Assembly: GCF_003437035.1 (NCBI RefSeq)
Contig: NZ_QSRL01000007.1
Span: 57,901-112,854 of the forward strand
DNA length: 54,954 bases
Direction of reading: 5' to 3'
DNA from: Collinsella sp. TF08-11AT
GTDB lineage: Bacteria > Actinomycetota > Coriobacteriia > Coriobacteriales > Coriobacteriaceae
Below the pieces are notes generated by a model. The model saw only the letters and a list, made by a program, of their open reading frames with translations, had not been told where the DNA came from and ran no database searches. Made by a program: the position numbers and the translations under genes. Shown piece by piece: positions 16,039-23,699 of the stretch (positions are counted from its first letter, which is position 1; each line of letters begins with the position of its first letter).

Positions 16039-16896
16039 TTAGAGGTATTCAAGGAATCGGGCGGCGGCAAGCGAAACATCAGTCGTGCGACATATCGCAT
16101 TGATTTGCCGACGGGGATGCCCCTCGAGCGGGCGCACGGCAACATCGAACTGACAGCGGCGCAAGATGAGCGCCGGAAGAATACTCACGCCCAGACCGTC
16201 CTCGACCATGGCCATAATCGCATAATCATCCCAGGTCGATAGCTTAGAACGCACCGCCAGACCCGCCCGACGAAACAGCGGCGTAATCTCGTCATCGGTG
16301 CCGCGTTCCAGCAGAATAAACTGCTCGTTGGCCAAATCGGCAAGGGAAACGACCTCCGCGGTGGCAAGCGAGGAGTCCGCTGGCACCACGGCCATCAGCT
16401 CGTCTTGCACCAACGGCCGCGACGCCATGCCGGCGCCGCGTGGCTCACGCGGGATAAAGCCCAGATCGCAACGGCCCTCTGCCACCCATTGTTCGATCTC
16501 TGAGTAATCGCCCATCAGCAACTCATAATCGACGTCCGGGTGATCGGCGCGAAAGCGCGCGATCACCGGCGGCAGTACGTGGGTCGCCACGCTCGAAAAC
16601 GTTCCGATGTAGATTTTGCCGCGCATGAGCCCACGCATCTCATCCACCCGTCGCTGCAAACGAACAAATTCCTCGCATAACGCCTCGACCGCTGGCATAA
16701 CTTGCCGCCCATCGGCAGAAAGCACTACGCCCTCGCGGCTTCTATCGAGCACCTTAAAGCCCCAGTCGGCCTCAAGATCGGCCACCATACGGCTCACGCC
16801 CGACTGCGAATAGCTCAGCCGCTCGGCGGCGCGCGTAAAACTGCCGGCGCGCACGGTCTCGAGCAGCACCTGCATCTTTTGAATATTCGTTTCCAC
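16039..16896 (-). CDS. LysR-family transcriptional regulator
   Basis: 285 aa, typical LysR length. The N-terminal winged helix (MQVLLETVRAGSFTRAAERL, then YSQSGVSRMVADLE) is followed by a periplasmic-binding-protein-like effector domain (GKIYIGTFSSVATHVLPPVI; CDLGFIPREP; GVSILPALIL). GTG at 16896 is chosen because GGAGG lies six bases upstream; the longer ATG form has no site. It is divergent from the EamA transporter gene, and the 118-bp gap contains a TGCAT...ATGCA inverted repeat, so the transporter is the likely target. Effector unknown. Confidence 0.88.
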   Translation of the reverse strand: METNIQKMQVLLETVRAGSFTRAAERLSYSQSGVSRMVADLEADWGFKVLDRSREGVVLSADGRQVMPAVEALCEEFVRLQRRVDEMRGLMRGKIYIGTFSSVATHVLPPVIARFRADHPDVDYELLMGDYSEIEQWVAEGRCDLGFIPREPRGAGMASRPLVQDELMAVVPADSSLATAEVVSLADLANEQFILLERGTDDEITPLFRRAGLAVRSKLSTWDDYAIMAMVEDGLGVSILPALILRRCQFDVAVRPLEGHPRRQINAICRTTDVSLAAARFLEYL

Positions 16897-17014
16897 GACA
16901 CGCCTCCACCTTTGCATGAGTTTTTGTCATGTTATCCATGCATTATATTCGCTTTTATTCTAAATCCACCTCACCCATAGTGAACATGCTCGGATATAGA
17001 GGGGATGTCAGCGC

Positions 17015-17926
17015 ATGAACAACGGACTGTTTACGTACTTAGCAGCATTGCTATTGTTTGGCTCCAACGGCATCATCGCCGCTGCCATCGCGCTGCCGAG
17101 CTCCGATATCGTGCTGCTGCGCACCTTTCTGGGAGCCCTCTCGCTTGTCGCCATCCTCATCATCACCCAACGCCATAAGCTGCAGGCGCCATCTCGTCCC
17201 CGCGAAGCCGCGGCCCTGATCCTCTCGGGAGCCGCGCTGGGCGCCAGCTGGATTTTTCTGTTCCGCGCCTACCAGACGATCGGCGTCGGCGTATCCTCGC
17301 TGCTGTACTACTGCGGCCCCATCATTGTCATGGCGCTCTCCCCACTCATCTTTGGCGAAAAGCTGACCGGCGGCAAAATCGGCGGCTTCATCGCCGTTGC
17401 TTGCGGTGCTTTTCTCATTGCAGCGCAAGGTCTAGGCGGCAATATGCCCATTGCAGGTATCGCTTGCGGCATCGCCTCGGCATTTTGCTACGCGCTGATG
17501 GTCATCGCCAGCAAGGGTGCGCCACACATCGAAGGCCTCGAAAACTCCGCGCTCCAGGTGAGCGCCGCCTTTGTGACCGCGCTGGTCCTCACGCTCGTCA
17601 CGCAGGGCGTCCCCTCATTCCTGTCCGCCGGTGCCGCCGCCAGCATTGATTGGCGCGCCGTCATCATGCTCGGTGCCGTCAATACCGGCATCGGTTGCCT
17701 GCTCTACTTTAGCGCCGTCGCCAAACTGCCCGTACAGACTGTCGCCGTCGTCGGCTACCTCGAGCCACTTTCGGCGGTCGTGTTCTCGGCCGTCCTTTTG
17801 GGCGAAGCCATGACACCGGTCCGCCTGATGGGCGCCGCGCTTATCATCGGCGGCGCGCTCTTTTGCGAACTCGCCGACAAACGCGCAGGCGCCAAGGCCG
17901 GCATCGCCCAGACAGCACGTGCTTAA
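17015..17926 (+). CDS. EamA/DMT-superfamily transporter
   Basis: 303 aa with ten hydrophobic segments in two five-helix EamA repeats (residues about 5-140 and 150-290). The repeats carry the family features SWIFLFRAYQTIGVGVSSLLYY in the first half and VQTVAVVGYLEPLSAVVFS in the second. These inner-membrane proteins export amino acids or other small metabolites; the substrate is not evident. GAGGGGA lies about ten bases before the ATG. It is divergent from, and probably controlled by, the LysR gene at 16039-16896. Confidence 0.88.
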   Translation: MNNGLFTYLAALLLFGSNGIIAAAIALPSSDIVLLRTFLGALSLVAILIITQRHKLQAPSRPREAAALILSGAALGASWIFLFRAYQTIGVGVSSLLYYCGPIIVMALSPLIFGEKLTGGKIGGFIAVACGAFLIAAQGLGGNMPIAGIACGIASAFCYALMVIASKGAPHIEGLENSALQVSAAFVTALVLTLVTQGVPSFLSAGAAASIDWRAVIMLGAVNTGIGCLLYFSAVAKLPVQTVAVVGYLEPLSAVVFSAVLLGEAMTPVRLMGAALIIGGALFCELADKRAGAKAGIAQTARA

Positions 17927-18116
17927 AAGCCCCTCTTCAGTTTTGAAGCATGGGCGCGTCCGCGGTTATCACATTGCAGCACGCCATTCAGCGGATGCGC
18001 CCCTGCTTTGAAATGCTGCCTGCGTACATGAATAATCCCCAGATGGGGAATTATTGTCTAAAACAACCTGATGTGCCAAACTGCTCTTGTATGTATAAAG
18101 ACGGCATAAAGGTTTT

Positions 18117-18149
18117 CTGTCCTAGACAGATAACCGGATGTCTAGGGAG
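18117..18149 (+). promoter_or_regulatory. leader hairpin overlapping the kup Shine-Dalgarno
   Basis: CCTAGACA (18121-18128) pairs with TGTCTAGG (18139-18146). The second arm overlaps the AGGGAG ribosome site (18144-18149) of the GTG start at 18155. A competing small hairpin CTGTC-CTA-GACAG (18117-18129) uses the same left arm. Either RNA-level control of translation or a protein operator is possible. Confidence 0.45.
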
Positions 18150-18154
18150 TCCAC

Positions 18155-20386
18155 GTGGCACACAACAAAATGGAGGTAAGCCCCCAAGACCAGCGTAGTC
18201 AAGGCGGGCATGGAGCCATTCCCCTCTCCGCTGGCATGCTGCTCGTAACGCTCGGCGTCGTCTATGGCGACATCGGCACGAGCCCTATGTACACCATGAA
18301 ATCAATCGTCGCCAACAACGGCGGCATCGGCACCGTCAGCGAGGATATGATTCTGGGCGCGCTTTCGCTCGTCATCTGGACCATGACGCTCGTGACCACG
18401 GTCAAGTACGTGGTAATCGCCATGAAGGCCGATAACCATAACGAGGGCGGCATCTTCGCTCTGTTCAGTCTCGTGCGCAAGGTGGCGCCGTGGCTGATTC
18501 TCCCCGCCATGATCGGCGGCGCGGCGCTGCTCGCCGACGGTATCCTCACCCCCGCGGTCACGGTCACCACGGCCATTGAGGGCCTGCGTACCATCGAGTG
18601 GGGCCACGCGCTTTTGGGTGACGGGCAAACCAACGTCATCATTATTACCATCATCATTATCTGCGGGCTGTTTGCCATGCAGCGCGCCGGCACCTCGTCG
18701 ATCGGCAAGCTGTTCGGCCCACTCATGACGCTGTGGTTCCTGTTCTTGGCTGGCGCCGGTCTGTTCAACATGCTCGGCAACCTGTCCATCTTGCGCGCGC
18801 TCAACCCCATTCGCGGCATCATGTTCCTGTTCTCGCCCATCAACCACTCGGGCATCATGGTGCTCGGCTTCGTTTTTCTGTCGACAACCGGTGCCGAGGC
18901 GCTCTACTCGGACATGGGCCACGTAGGCAAGGCGAACATCTATGCATCCTGGCCGTTTGTTAAGGCTGCCCTTATCCTCAACTATCTGGGTCAGGGCGCT
19001 TGGCTGCTCGCCAATAACTCCAACCCCCAGATGCTTGCGATGGATATCGTCAACCCGTTCTATATGATGCTCCCCGAGCCCCTGCGCCCCTTTGCCATCG
19101 TGCTTTCGGCCGTAGCGGCGATTATCGCCTCGCAGGCGCTCATCACCGGCTCTTTCTCGTTAGTTTCGGAAGCAACGCGCCTCAACCTCATGCCGCACCT
19201 ACGCATCCACTACCCCAGCGACACCAAGGGTCAGCTCTATATTCCACTCGTCAACAACATCATGTGGGTCGGCTGCATCTTCATTGTGCTGCTGTTCCAG
19301 AACTCCGAGCGCATGGAGAGCGCCTACGGCCTCGCCATTACCGTGACCATGCTCATGACCACGACGCTTTTGACGAGCTATATCGCCGGCATCCTCAAGC
19401 ACAAGCTGGGTGCCTGCGTCTTCGCTCTGCTCTTTGGTGCCATTGAGCTATGCTTCTTCGCCTCGTGCCTCACTATGTTCTTTGACGGCGGTTACGTCAT
19501 GATCTTCTTGGCCTCGCTGCTGTTTGGCCTTATGTATGTGTGGCGCCGCGGCACCGCCATCGAGCGCACGCAGACGATTCTGCTGCCCGTCTCCAAGTAC
19601 ATCGATCAGCTCAACCGCCTGCGTAACGACGAGACCTACCCCGTGCTCGCCGACAATCTGGTATTCCTCACCAACAGCCCCGACCCGCTCACACTCGACC
19701 GCGACGTGCTCTATTCCATCCTGGACAAACATCCCAAGCGCGCCAAGGCATACTGGTTCATCAACGTGCACGTTACCGATGAGCCCTATACGCACGAATA
19801 CTCCGTTGAGACCTTTGGTACGGACTTCCTGTTCCGCGTGCGCCTGAACCTGGGCTTTAAGGTCAATCAGCGCGTCAACGCCTATCTGCGCCAGATCGTC
19901 GGCGACCTGATGGCCTCGGGAGAGTTGCCGCCGCAACATCACACCTACTCCATCTACGAGACGCGCGGCAACGTGGGCGACTTCCGTTTTTGCATGCTGC
20001 GCAAGATGCTTGCCCCCGAAACGGACATCAACCGCAACGACCATCGCGTCATGGCCATCAAGTACGCTGTCCGCCGCGCCTGCGGAAGCCCGGCACGTTG
20101 GTATGGTCTCGAGAACTCGGCCATCATCATCGAGTACGTGCCCCTCTTTGCCCGTATGCGTCCGGCAGTCAAACTCGTACGCACCCAGGTGCCACTCGAA
20201 GTTCAGATCGAGGAAGCCGAGGAAATGGATGTCGATATCTTCTCGGGCGACCTGGTCAACGGCAACGAAGCCGGTAGGGACATGAACGTCGATCCCACCG
20301 AGTTGCTCGAGAGCGTCGCCGATACATTCGAGCAACAGCAACTCGACGGCCTCGAGAGCGCCCAACTCAACGACGCTAACTTTTAG
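18155..20386 (+). CDS. kup: KUP/HAK-family potassium uptake protein
   Basis: 743 aa, with about 12 membrane helices in the first 470 residues and a large cytoplasmic C-terminal domain. The N-terminal signature GVVYGDIGTSPMYTMKS (about residues 32-48) and the DNHNEGGIFALFSL motif are those of Kup, a proton-coupled K+ importer. Conserved later blocks include LADGILTPAV and TGAEALYSDMGH. The C-terminal 60 residues are acidic and extend beyond the E. coli protein (622 aa). The start is GTG with AGGGAG five bases upstream, inside a hairpin arm. A c-di-AMP riboswitch, common before such genes, was looked for and not recognised. Confidence 0.95.
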   Translation: MAHNKMEVSPQDQRSQGGHGAIPLSAGMLLVTLGVVYGDIGTSPMYTMKSIVANNGGIGTVSEDMILGALSLVIWTMTLVTTVKYVVIAMKADNHNEGGIFALFSLVRKVAPWLILPAMIGGAALLADGILTPAVTVTTAIEGLRTIEWGHALLGDGQTNVIIITIIIICGLFAMQRAGTSSIGKLFGPLMTLWFLFLAGAGLFNMLGNLSILRALNPIRGIMFLFSPINHSGIMVLGFVFLSTTGAEALYSDMGHVGKANIYASWPFVKAALILNYLGQGAWLLANNSNPQMLAMDIVNPFYMMLPEPLRPFAIVLSAVAAIIASQALITGSFSLVSEATRLNLMPHLRIHYPSDTKGQLYIPLVNNIMWVGCIFIVLLFQNSERMESAYGLAITVTMLMTTTLLTSYIAGILKHKLGACVFALLFGAIELCFFASCLTMFFDGGYVMIFLASLLFGLMYVWRRGTAIERTQTILLPVSKYIDQLNRLRNDETYPVLADNLVFLTNSPDPLTLDRDVLYSILDKHPKRAKAYWFINVHVTDEPYTHEYSVETFGTDFLFRVRLNLGFKVNQRVNAYLRQIVGDLMASGELPPQHHTYSIYETRGNVGDFRFCMLRKMLAPETDINRNDHRVMAIKYAVRRACGSPARWYGLENSAIIIEYVPLFARMRPAVKLVRTQVPLEVQIEEAEEMDVDIFSGDLVNGNEAGRDMNVDPTELLESVADTFEQQQLDGLESAQLNDANF

Positions 20387-20407
20387 CGACGTCGCAAATC
20401 GATGACA

Positions 20408-20441
20408 GCGGCCCTGCACCTCACAGGAGATGCGGGGCCGC
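20408..20441. terminator. hairpin between kup and the bile salt hydrolase gene
   Basis: Stem GCGGCCC-TGCA / TGC-GGGGCCGC between two convergent genes. The following sequence is only weakly T-rich, so termination strength is uncertain. Confidence 0.45.
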
Positions 20442-20465
20442 ATTGCATTGCAGTAAAGCTATCGG

Positions 20466-21431
20466 CTACGAACGGCGCGGATCGGGAACCACGAGTCTAT
20501 CGGGGCTCGCACCCTCGGCATCCATCAGGCTCACGTAGCGAATCGAAGGATCCTCGTACGTCGCGTAGTAATAATTGCCCGTACGCGCGCTAAAGCATCC
20601 GGTGTAGATGGTCTTCTCGAACTTGCCATCGCCCATCCTGGACGCCCCCTCGATCATCATCACGCCCTCGAGCGAGCGGAACATGCGAATCACGTTTTCG
20701 GCCTCGCTCTCCTTTTGCGGATAATTGGCATTGAGGTACGCCGCCTTTACAAAACGGCTCGGCGAATAGCAGTCGCCGGGAATGCCGCGCATGCCGGCAC
20801 CCGCGCCATAGGGCTTAAGCTCGGCGCCGCGCCACGTCGCCGTCTGCGGAAAATCGTTTGTGGCGGTGATATAGGTGCGCAGGTTTTCCATATGCCACGG
20901 GAAGGTGGGCTGATTGGCAAGGGTGTCGACCGGATCGTCGTATACATGCAGGCCGTCAGCCATCATCTCGACCACGATGCTACGCTGGCTGTCGCCGATA
21001 ATCCAATGGAGCAGCGACACGCCCAGCCCCTCTCCGGCAGATTTGGCGACAATCACCGTGTCGCGCAGCGCGGCCTCGACCTCATCGACCGTCGAGAACG
21101 TCGCTGCCACCCACAGGGGAAACTCATAGGCCGCGATATTGGTCTTGCCGTCGACAGGGTCCTCGGCATACTCGGCATAACCCGGGAAATTGAGACCCGC
21201 CACGGCGAGGCCCGCATCGTTGCCGCAGTCGAAGAACATAGGGTAGTTCTTGTAATCGATGCACATACCGATCACCGCGTGTGCCGCTGTCGTGTCGTCG
21301 ATAAACGAATACGGAATGTGAAACCCGCGCGGCATCACGCGAACCTGTTGGCCGTAGTCAAAGCTCCAGTCGAGGTTGCGGCCCAGATACATGTTGCCGG
21401 AATTATCGGTAAATCGAATGCTCGTACACAT
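20466..21431 (-). CDS. bsh: choloylglycine hydrolase (bile salt hydrolase)
   Basis: 321 aa Ntn-hydrolase. The start is placed at MCTSIRF because GGAGG lies four bases upstream and the initiator Met must be removed to expose the nucleophile Cys2. All catalytic positions of bile salt hydrolases are present: Cys2, Arg18 and Asp21 (GRNLDW), Asn81 (GLNFPG), Asn173 (ANQPTFPW) and Arg226 (SPSRF). The enzyme cleaves the amide bond of glycine- or taurine-conjugated bile acids in the cytosol. Penicillin V acylase is the alternative in the same family, but the Asn81-Phe and the gut-like host favour bile salts. It is monocistronic with a terminator-like hairpin downstream. Confidence 0.9.
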   Translation of the reverse strand: MCTSIRFTDNSGNMYLGRNLDWSFDYGQQVRVMPRGFHIPYSFIDDTTAAHAVIGMCIDYKNYPMFFDCGNDAGLAVAGLNFPGYAEYAEDPVDGKTNIAAYEFPLWVAATFSTVDEVEAALRDTVIVAKSAGEGLGVSLLHWIIGDSQRSIVVEMMADGLHVYDDPVDTLANQPTFPWHMENLRTYITATNDFPQTATWRGAELKPYGAGAGMRGIPGDCYSPSRFVKAAYLNANYPQKESEAENVIRMFRSLEGVMMIEGASRMGDGKFEKTIYTGCFSARTGNYYYATYEDPSIRYVSLMDAEGASPDRLVVPDPRRS

Positions 21432-21494
21432 AGCGCCTCCTAGCTTTACGTTCTTGCTAAGTTCATTGTCACCAAACAAAAAGGCGCTAAACAC

Positions 21495-21530
21495 AAAAGC
21501 CCGGACATGACAACAATGTCACGCCCGGAC
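21495..21530 (-). terminator. terminator of the second deformylase-like gene
   Basis: On the minus strand GTCCGGGCGTGACA pairs with TGTCATGTCCGGGC (loop TTGT), followed by TTTT. The stem is 14 bp with one mismatch. Confidence 0.85.
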
Positions 21531-21562
21531 CAAAAACGACGAAGTGCGGTGCTGTGGCCGCC

Positions 21563-21982
21563 CTAGACAAGCTTGCCAAGACAGTGATCGATCATATGCT
21601 GGATCATCTGCGCCTCGAAGCCCACAAAGTCCTGCTTGCGCTCGCGCATCTTGCCGTCGACGATCTGGTCAAAGGCAACCTTGCACTTGATATAGCGCGT
21701 GGACTTGGTGACCTCCTCGTGCGTCAGGCAGCTCTCCTCCATCTTGCTGGCGCCCAGGCCAAACACCAGACGGGGGTTGTAGAGCACGTGGGGCTCGCCG
21801 GCGTCGTCCAGGTAGACGCAGACCTTCTTGGTAACGCCAATCTGGTTAGCGGCAAGGCAGCCGGCATCGTCGAGCGACTTGATGGTATCGATCAGGTCCT
21901 GAGCAACCGACTCGTCCTCGACGGTCGCAACCTCGCAACGCTGGGACAGGATAGCCTCGTCGTGGCAAAGCTCTTTAATCAT
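21563..21982 (-). CDS. degenerate peptide deformylase homologue
   Basis: 139 aa from ATG at 21982, chosen because GGAGG lies five bases upstream. Motif I is CLAANQIG with the Gln kept. Motif II reads ESCLT (normally EGCLS). Motif III reads QHMIDH, so the catalytic Glu of QHExDH is replaced by Met. The metal ligands (Cys and two His) are all retained, so it may still bind metal but should not deformylate normally. The protein at 13725-14135 has the opposite defect. Whether this one serves as a binding or regulatory protein is unknown. It ends at a strong terminator. Confidence 0.85.
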   Translation of the reverse strand: MIKELCHDEAILSQRCEVATVEDESVAQDLIDTIKSLDDAGCLAANQIGVTKKVCVYLDDAGEPHVLYNPRLVFGLGASKMEESCLTHEEVTKSTRYIKCKVAFDQIVDGKMRERKQDFVGFEAQMIQHMIDHCLGKLV

Positions 21983-22175
21983 ACGTTCCTCCATAGGGGT
22001 CGTTGTAACCGCTTAAGTATACGGTACCCACACATTTTCATGCGATAAATACCGTCCGTCTGTTACAAAGCGCCGAACATCAACATGCGAGGAACAGCAA
22101 GGTTGTAAAGACGATATAGTAAGTGAGTTCGTGTCAATCGGCCTAAACTCGGGGCCGAACAAGGAAAGGGTATGC

Positions 22176-23492
22176 ATGGACGAACTTTTTCACGTCAGTG
22201 AGCGCAAGTCCACAATCGGGACCGAACTTCGCGCTGGACTGACAACATTCCTGGCGATGGCCTACATCATCGCCGTCAACCCCGCAGTGCTCTCGGGCGC
22301 TGGCATCGATGCGGGAGCGCTCGCCTGCGCCACCTGCCTGGGCGCCGGCGGCATCATGACCATCTGCATGGGCATCTTCGCCAACCGCCCGCTCGCCTGC
22401 GCGTCGGGTCTGGGCATCAACGCCATGATCGCGGGCATCGCCACCACCATGTGCGGCGGCGACTGGCACGTGGCCATGAGCGTTATCTTCCTCGAGGGTA
22501 TCGTCATCTTGCTGCTCGTCCTGTGCGGCCTGCGCGAGGCCATCATGGACGCCATCCCCGTGGTCCTGCGCCACGCCATCTCGGTGGGTCTGGGCCTGTT
22601 TATCGCCATGATCGGCCTGTGCGACGCCGGCATCATCACCGCTGGCGCCGGTACGCTCGTCGGCCTGGGCGACATCGCCTCCCCCACCTTTATCGTCGGC
22701 ATCATCTCCATCGTCGTGACGGTTGCCCTGGCTTCCCGCAACGTGCCGGGCTCGCTGCTCATCGGCATCATCGTCGCCGTTATCGCCGGAATCCCGCTGG
22801 GCGTCACCCATGCGCCCGAGGGCCTCATCGCACCGCTCGACTTCTCGACCTTCGGCGCCCCGTTTGCCAGCACTGCCGACGGCAACCTTGCCATCGTGAA
22901 GGTCCTGACCGACCCGATGCTGCTCGTCGTTGCCTTCTCGCTGCTCATGAGCGACTTCTTTGACACCATGGGCACCGCGATGGCCGTCGCCAAGCAGGGC
23001 GAGTTCTTGACCGAGGACGGCAATGTCGAGGACATCCGTCCCATCCTGGTCGTCGACTCCGTGGCCGCTGCTGCCGGTGGCTTTATGGGCGTCTCCTCCA
23101 TCACTACCTTCGTCGAGTCCACCTCTGGCGCTGCCGACGGTGGTCGCACGGGCCTCACCTCCGTCACCACCGGCGTGCTGTTCATTCTCGCCGCGTTCTT
23201 CTCCCCCATCGTCACCATCGTTTCCAGTGCCGCCACCTGCGGTGCTCTGGTCTACGTCGGCTACCTCATGATGAGCGAGGCCTCCGAGATCGACTGGTCC
23301 GACGTGTCGCAGGGCTTCCCGGCGTTCATGATTGTCGCCGGCGTGCCCTTCACCTACTCCATCTCCTCCGGCATTGGCCTGGGCTTTATCGCCTACGTGA
23401 TCGTCGCGCTCTTTAAGGGCGAGGCCTCCAAGATCAAGCCGCTCATGTGGATCGCAGCCCTTGCCTTCCTCGTCTACTTCTTCGTAGCGTAG
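22176..23492 (+). CDS. NCS2/AzgA-type nucleobase permease
   Basis: 438 aa with about 12-14 membrane helices. The N-terminal TELRAGLTTFLAMAYIIAVNP is diagnostic of the AzgA/PbuG branch, which imports adenine, guanine or hypoxanthine by proton symport. The core motifs ACASGLGINAMIAG, LLMSDFFDTMGTAMAVAKQG and GVSSITTFVESTSGAADGGRTGL fit the same branch. AAGGAAAGGG lies ahead of ATG at 22176. I did not recognise a purine riboswitch in the 190-bp leader. The last 45 bp of the gene are copied exactly at 25500-25544. Confidence 0.93.
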   Translation: MDELFHVSERKSTIGTELRAGLTTFLAMAYIIAVNPAVLSGAGIDAGALACATCLGAGGIMTICMGIFANRPLACASGLGINAMIAGIATTMCGGDWHVAMSVIFLEGIVILLLVLCGLREAIMDAIPVVLRHAISVGLGLFIAMIGLCDAGIITAGAGTLVGLGDIASPTFIVGIISIVVTVALASRNVPGSLLIGIIVAVIAGIPLGVTHAPEGLIAPLDFSTFGAPFASTADGNLAIVKVLTDPMLLVVAFSLLMSDFFDTMGTAMAVAKQGEFLTEDGNVEDIRPILVVDSVAAAAGGFMGVSSITTFVESTSGAADGGRTGLTSVTTGVLFILAAFFSPIVTIVSSAATCGALVYVGYLMMSEASEIDWSDVSQGFPAFMIVAGVPFTYSISSGIGLGFIAYVIVALFKGEASKIKPLMWIAALAFLVYFFVA

Positions 23493-23515
23493 GCGCAAGA
23501 TTCGCAATACCAAAC

Positions 23516-23560
23516 AGCAAAGCGCGGAGTCGCATCGAGCGGCTCCGCGCTTTGCTTTTA
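23516..23560 (+). terminator. terminator of the purine permease gene
   Basis: Stem AGCAAAGCGCGGAG / CTCCGCGCTTTGCT, 14 bp perfect, followed by TTTTA. A slightly decayed copy lies at 25572-25610. Confidence 0.9.
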
Positions 23561-23699
23561 AAGCCAGGCACCACACGGACGCGCGATGTATTGCTTCGCA
23601 AGTTTTGGACGTTTTGCTCTCCAAACGGCACTACCGACGGCTACATCCTGCAGATATGCTGGAAATATCCGCATAGGCCCTATGAGGATGGGAGTAACC

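Noticed and set aside
17927..18116. Possible c-di-AMP (ydaO) riboswitch before kup.
   Set aside because: The characteristic conserved purine-rich internal loops were not found; only short hairpins near the start codon are visible.
22000..22175. Possible purine riboswitch before the AzgA-type permease.
   Set aside because: The conserved TATA...CTACC-type junction and loop sequences of purine riboswitches are not present.
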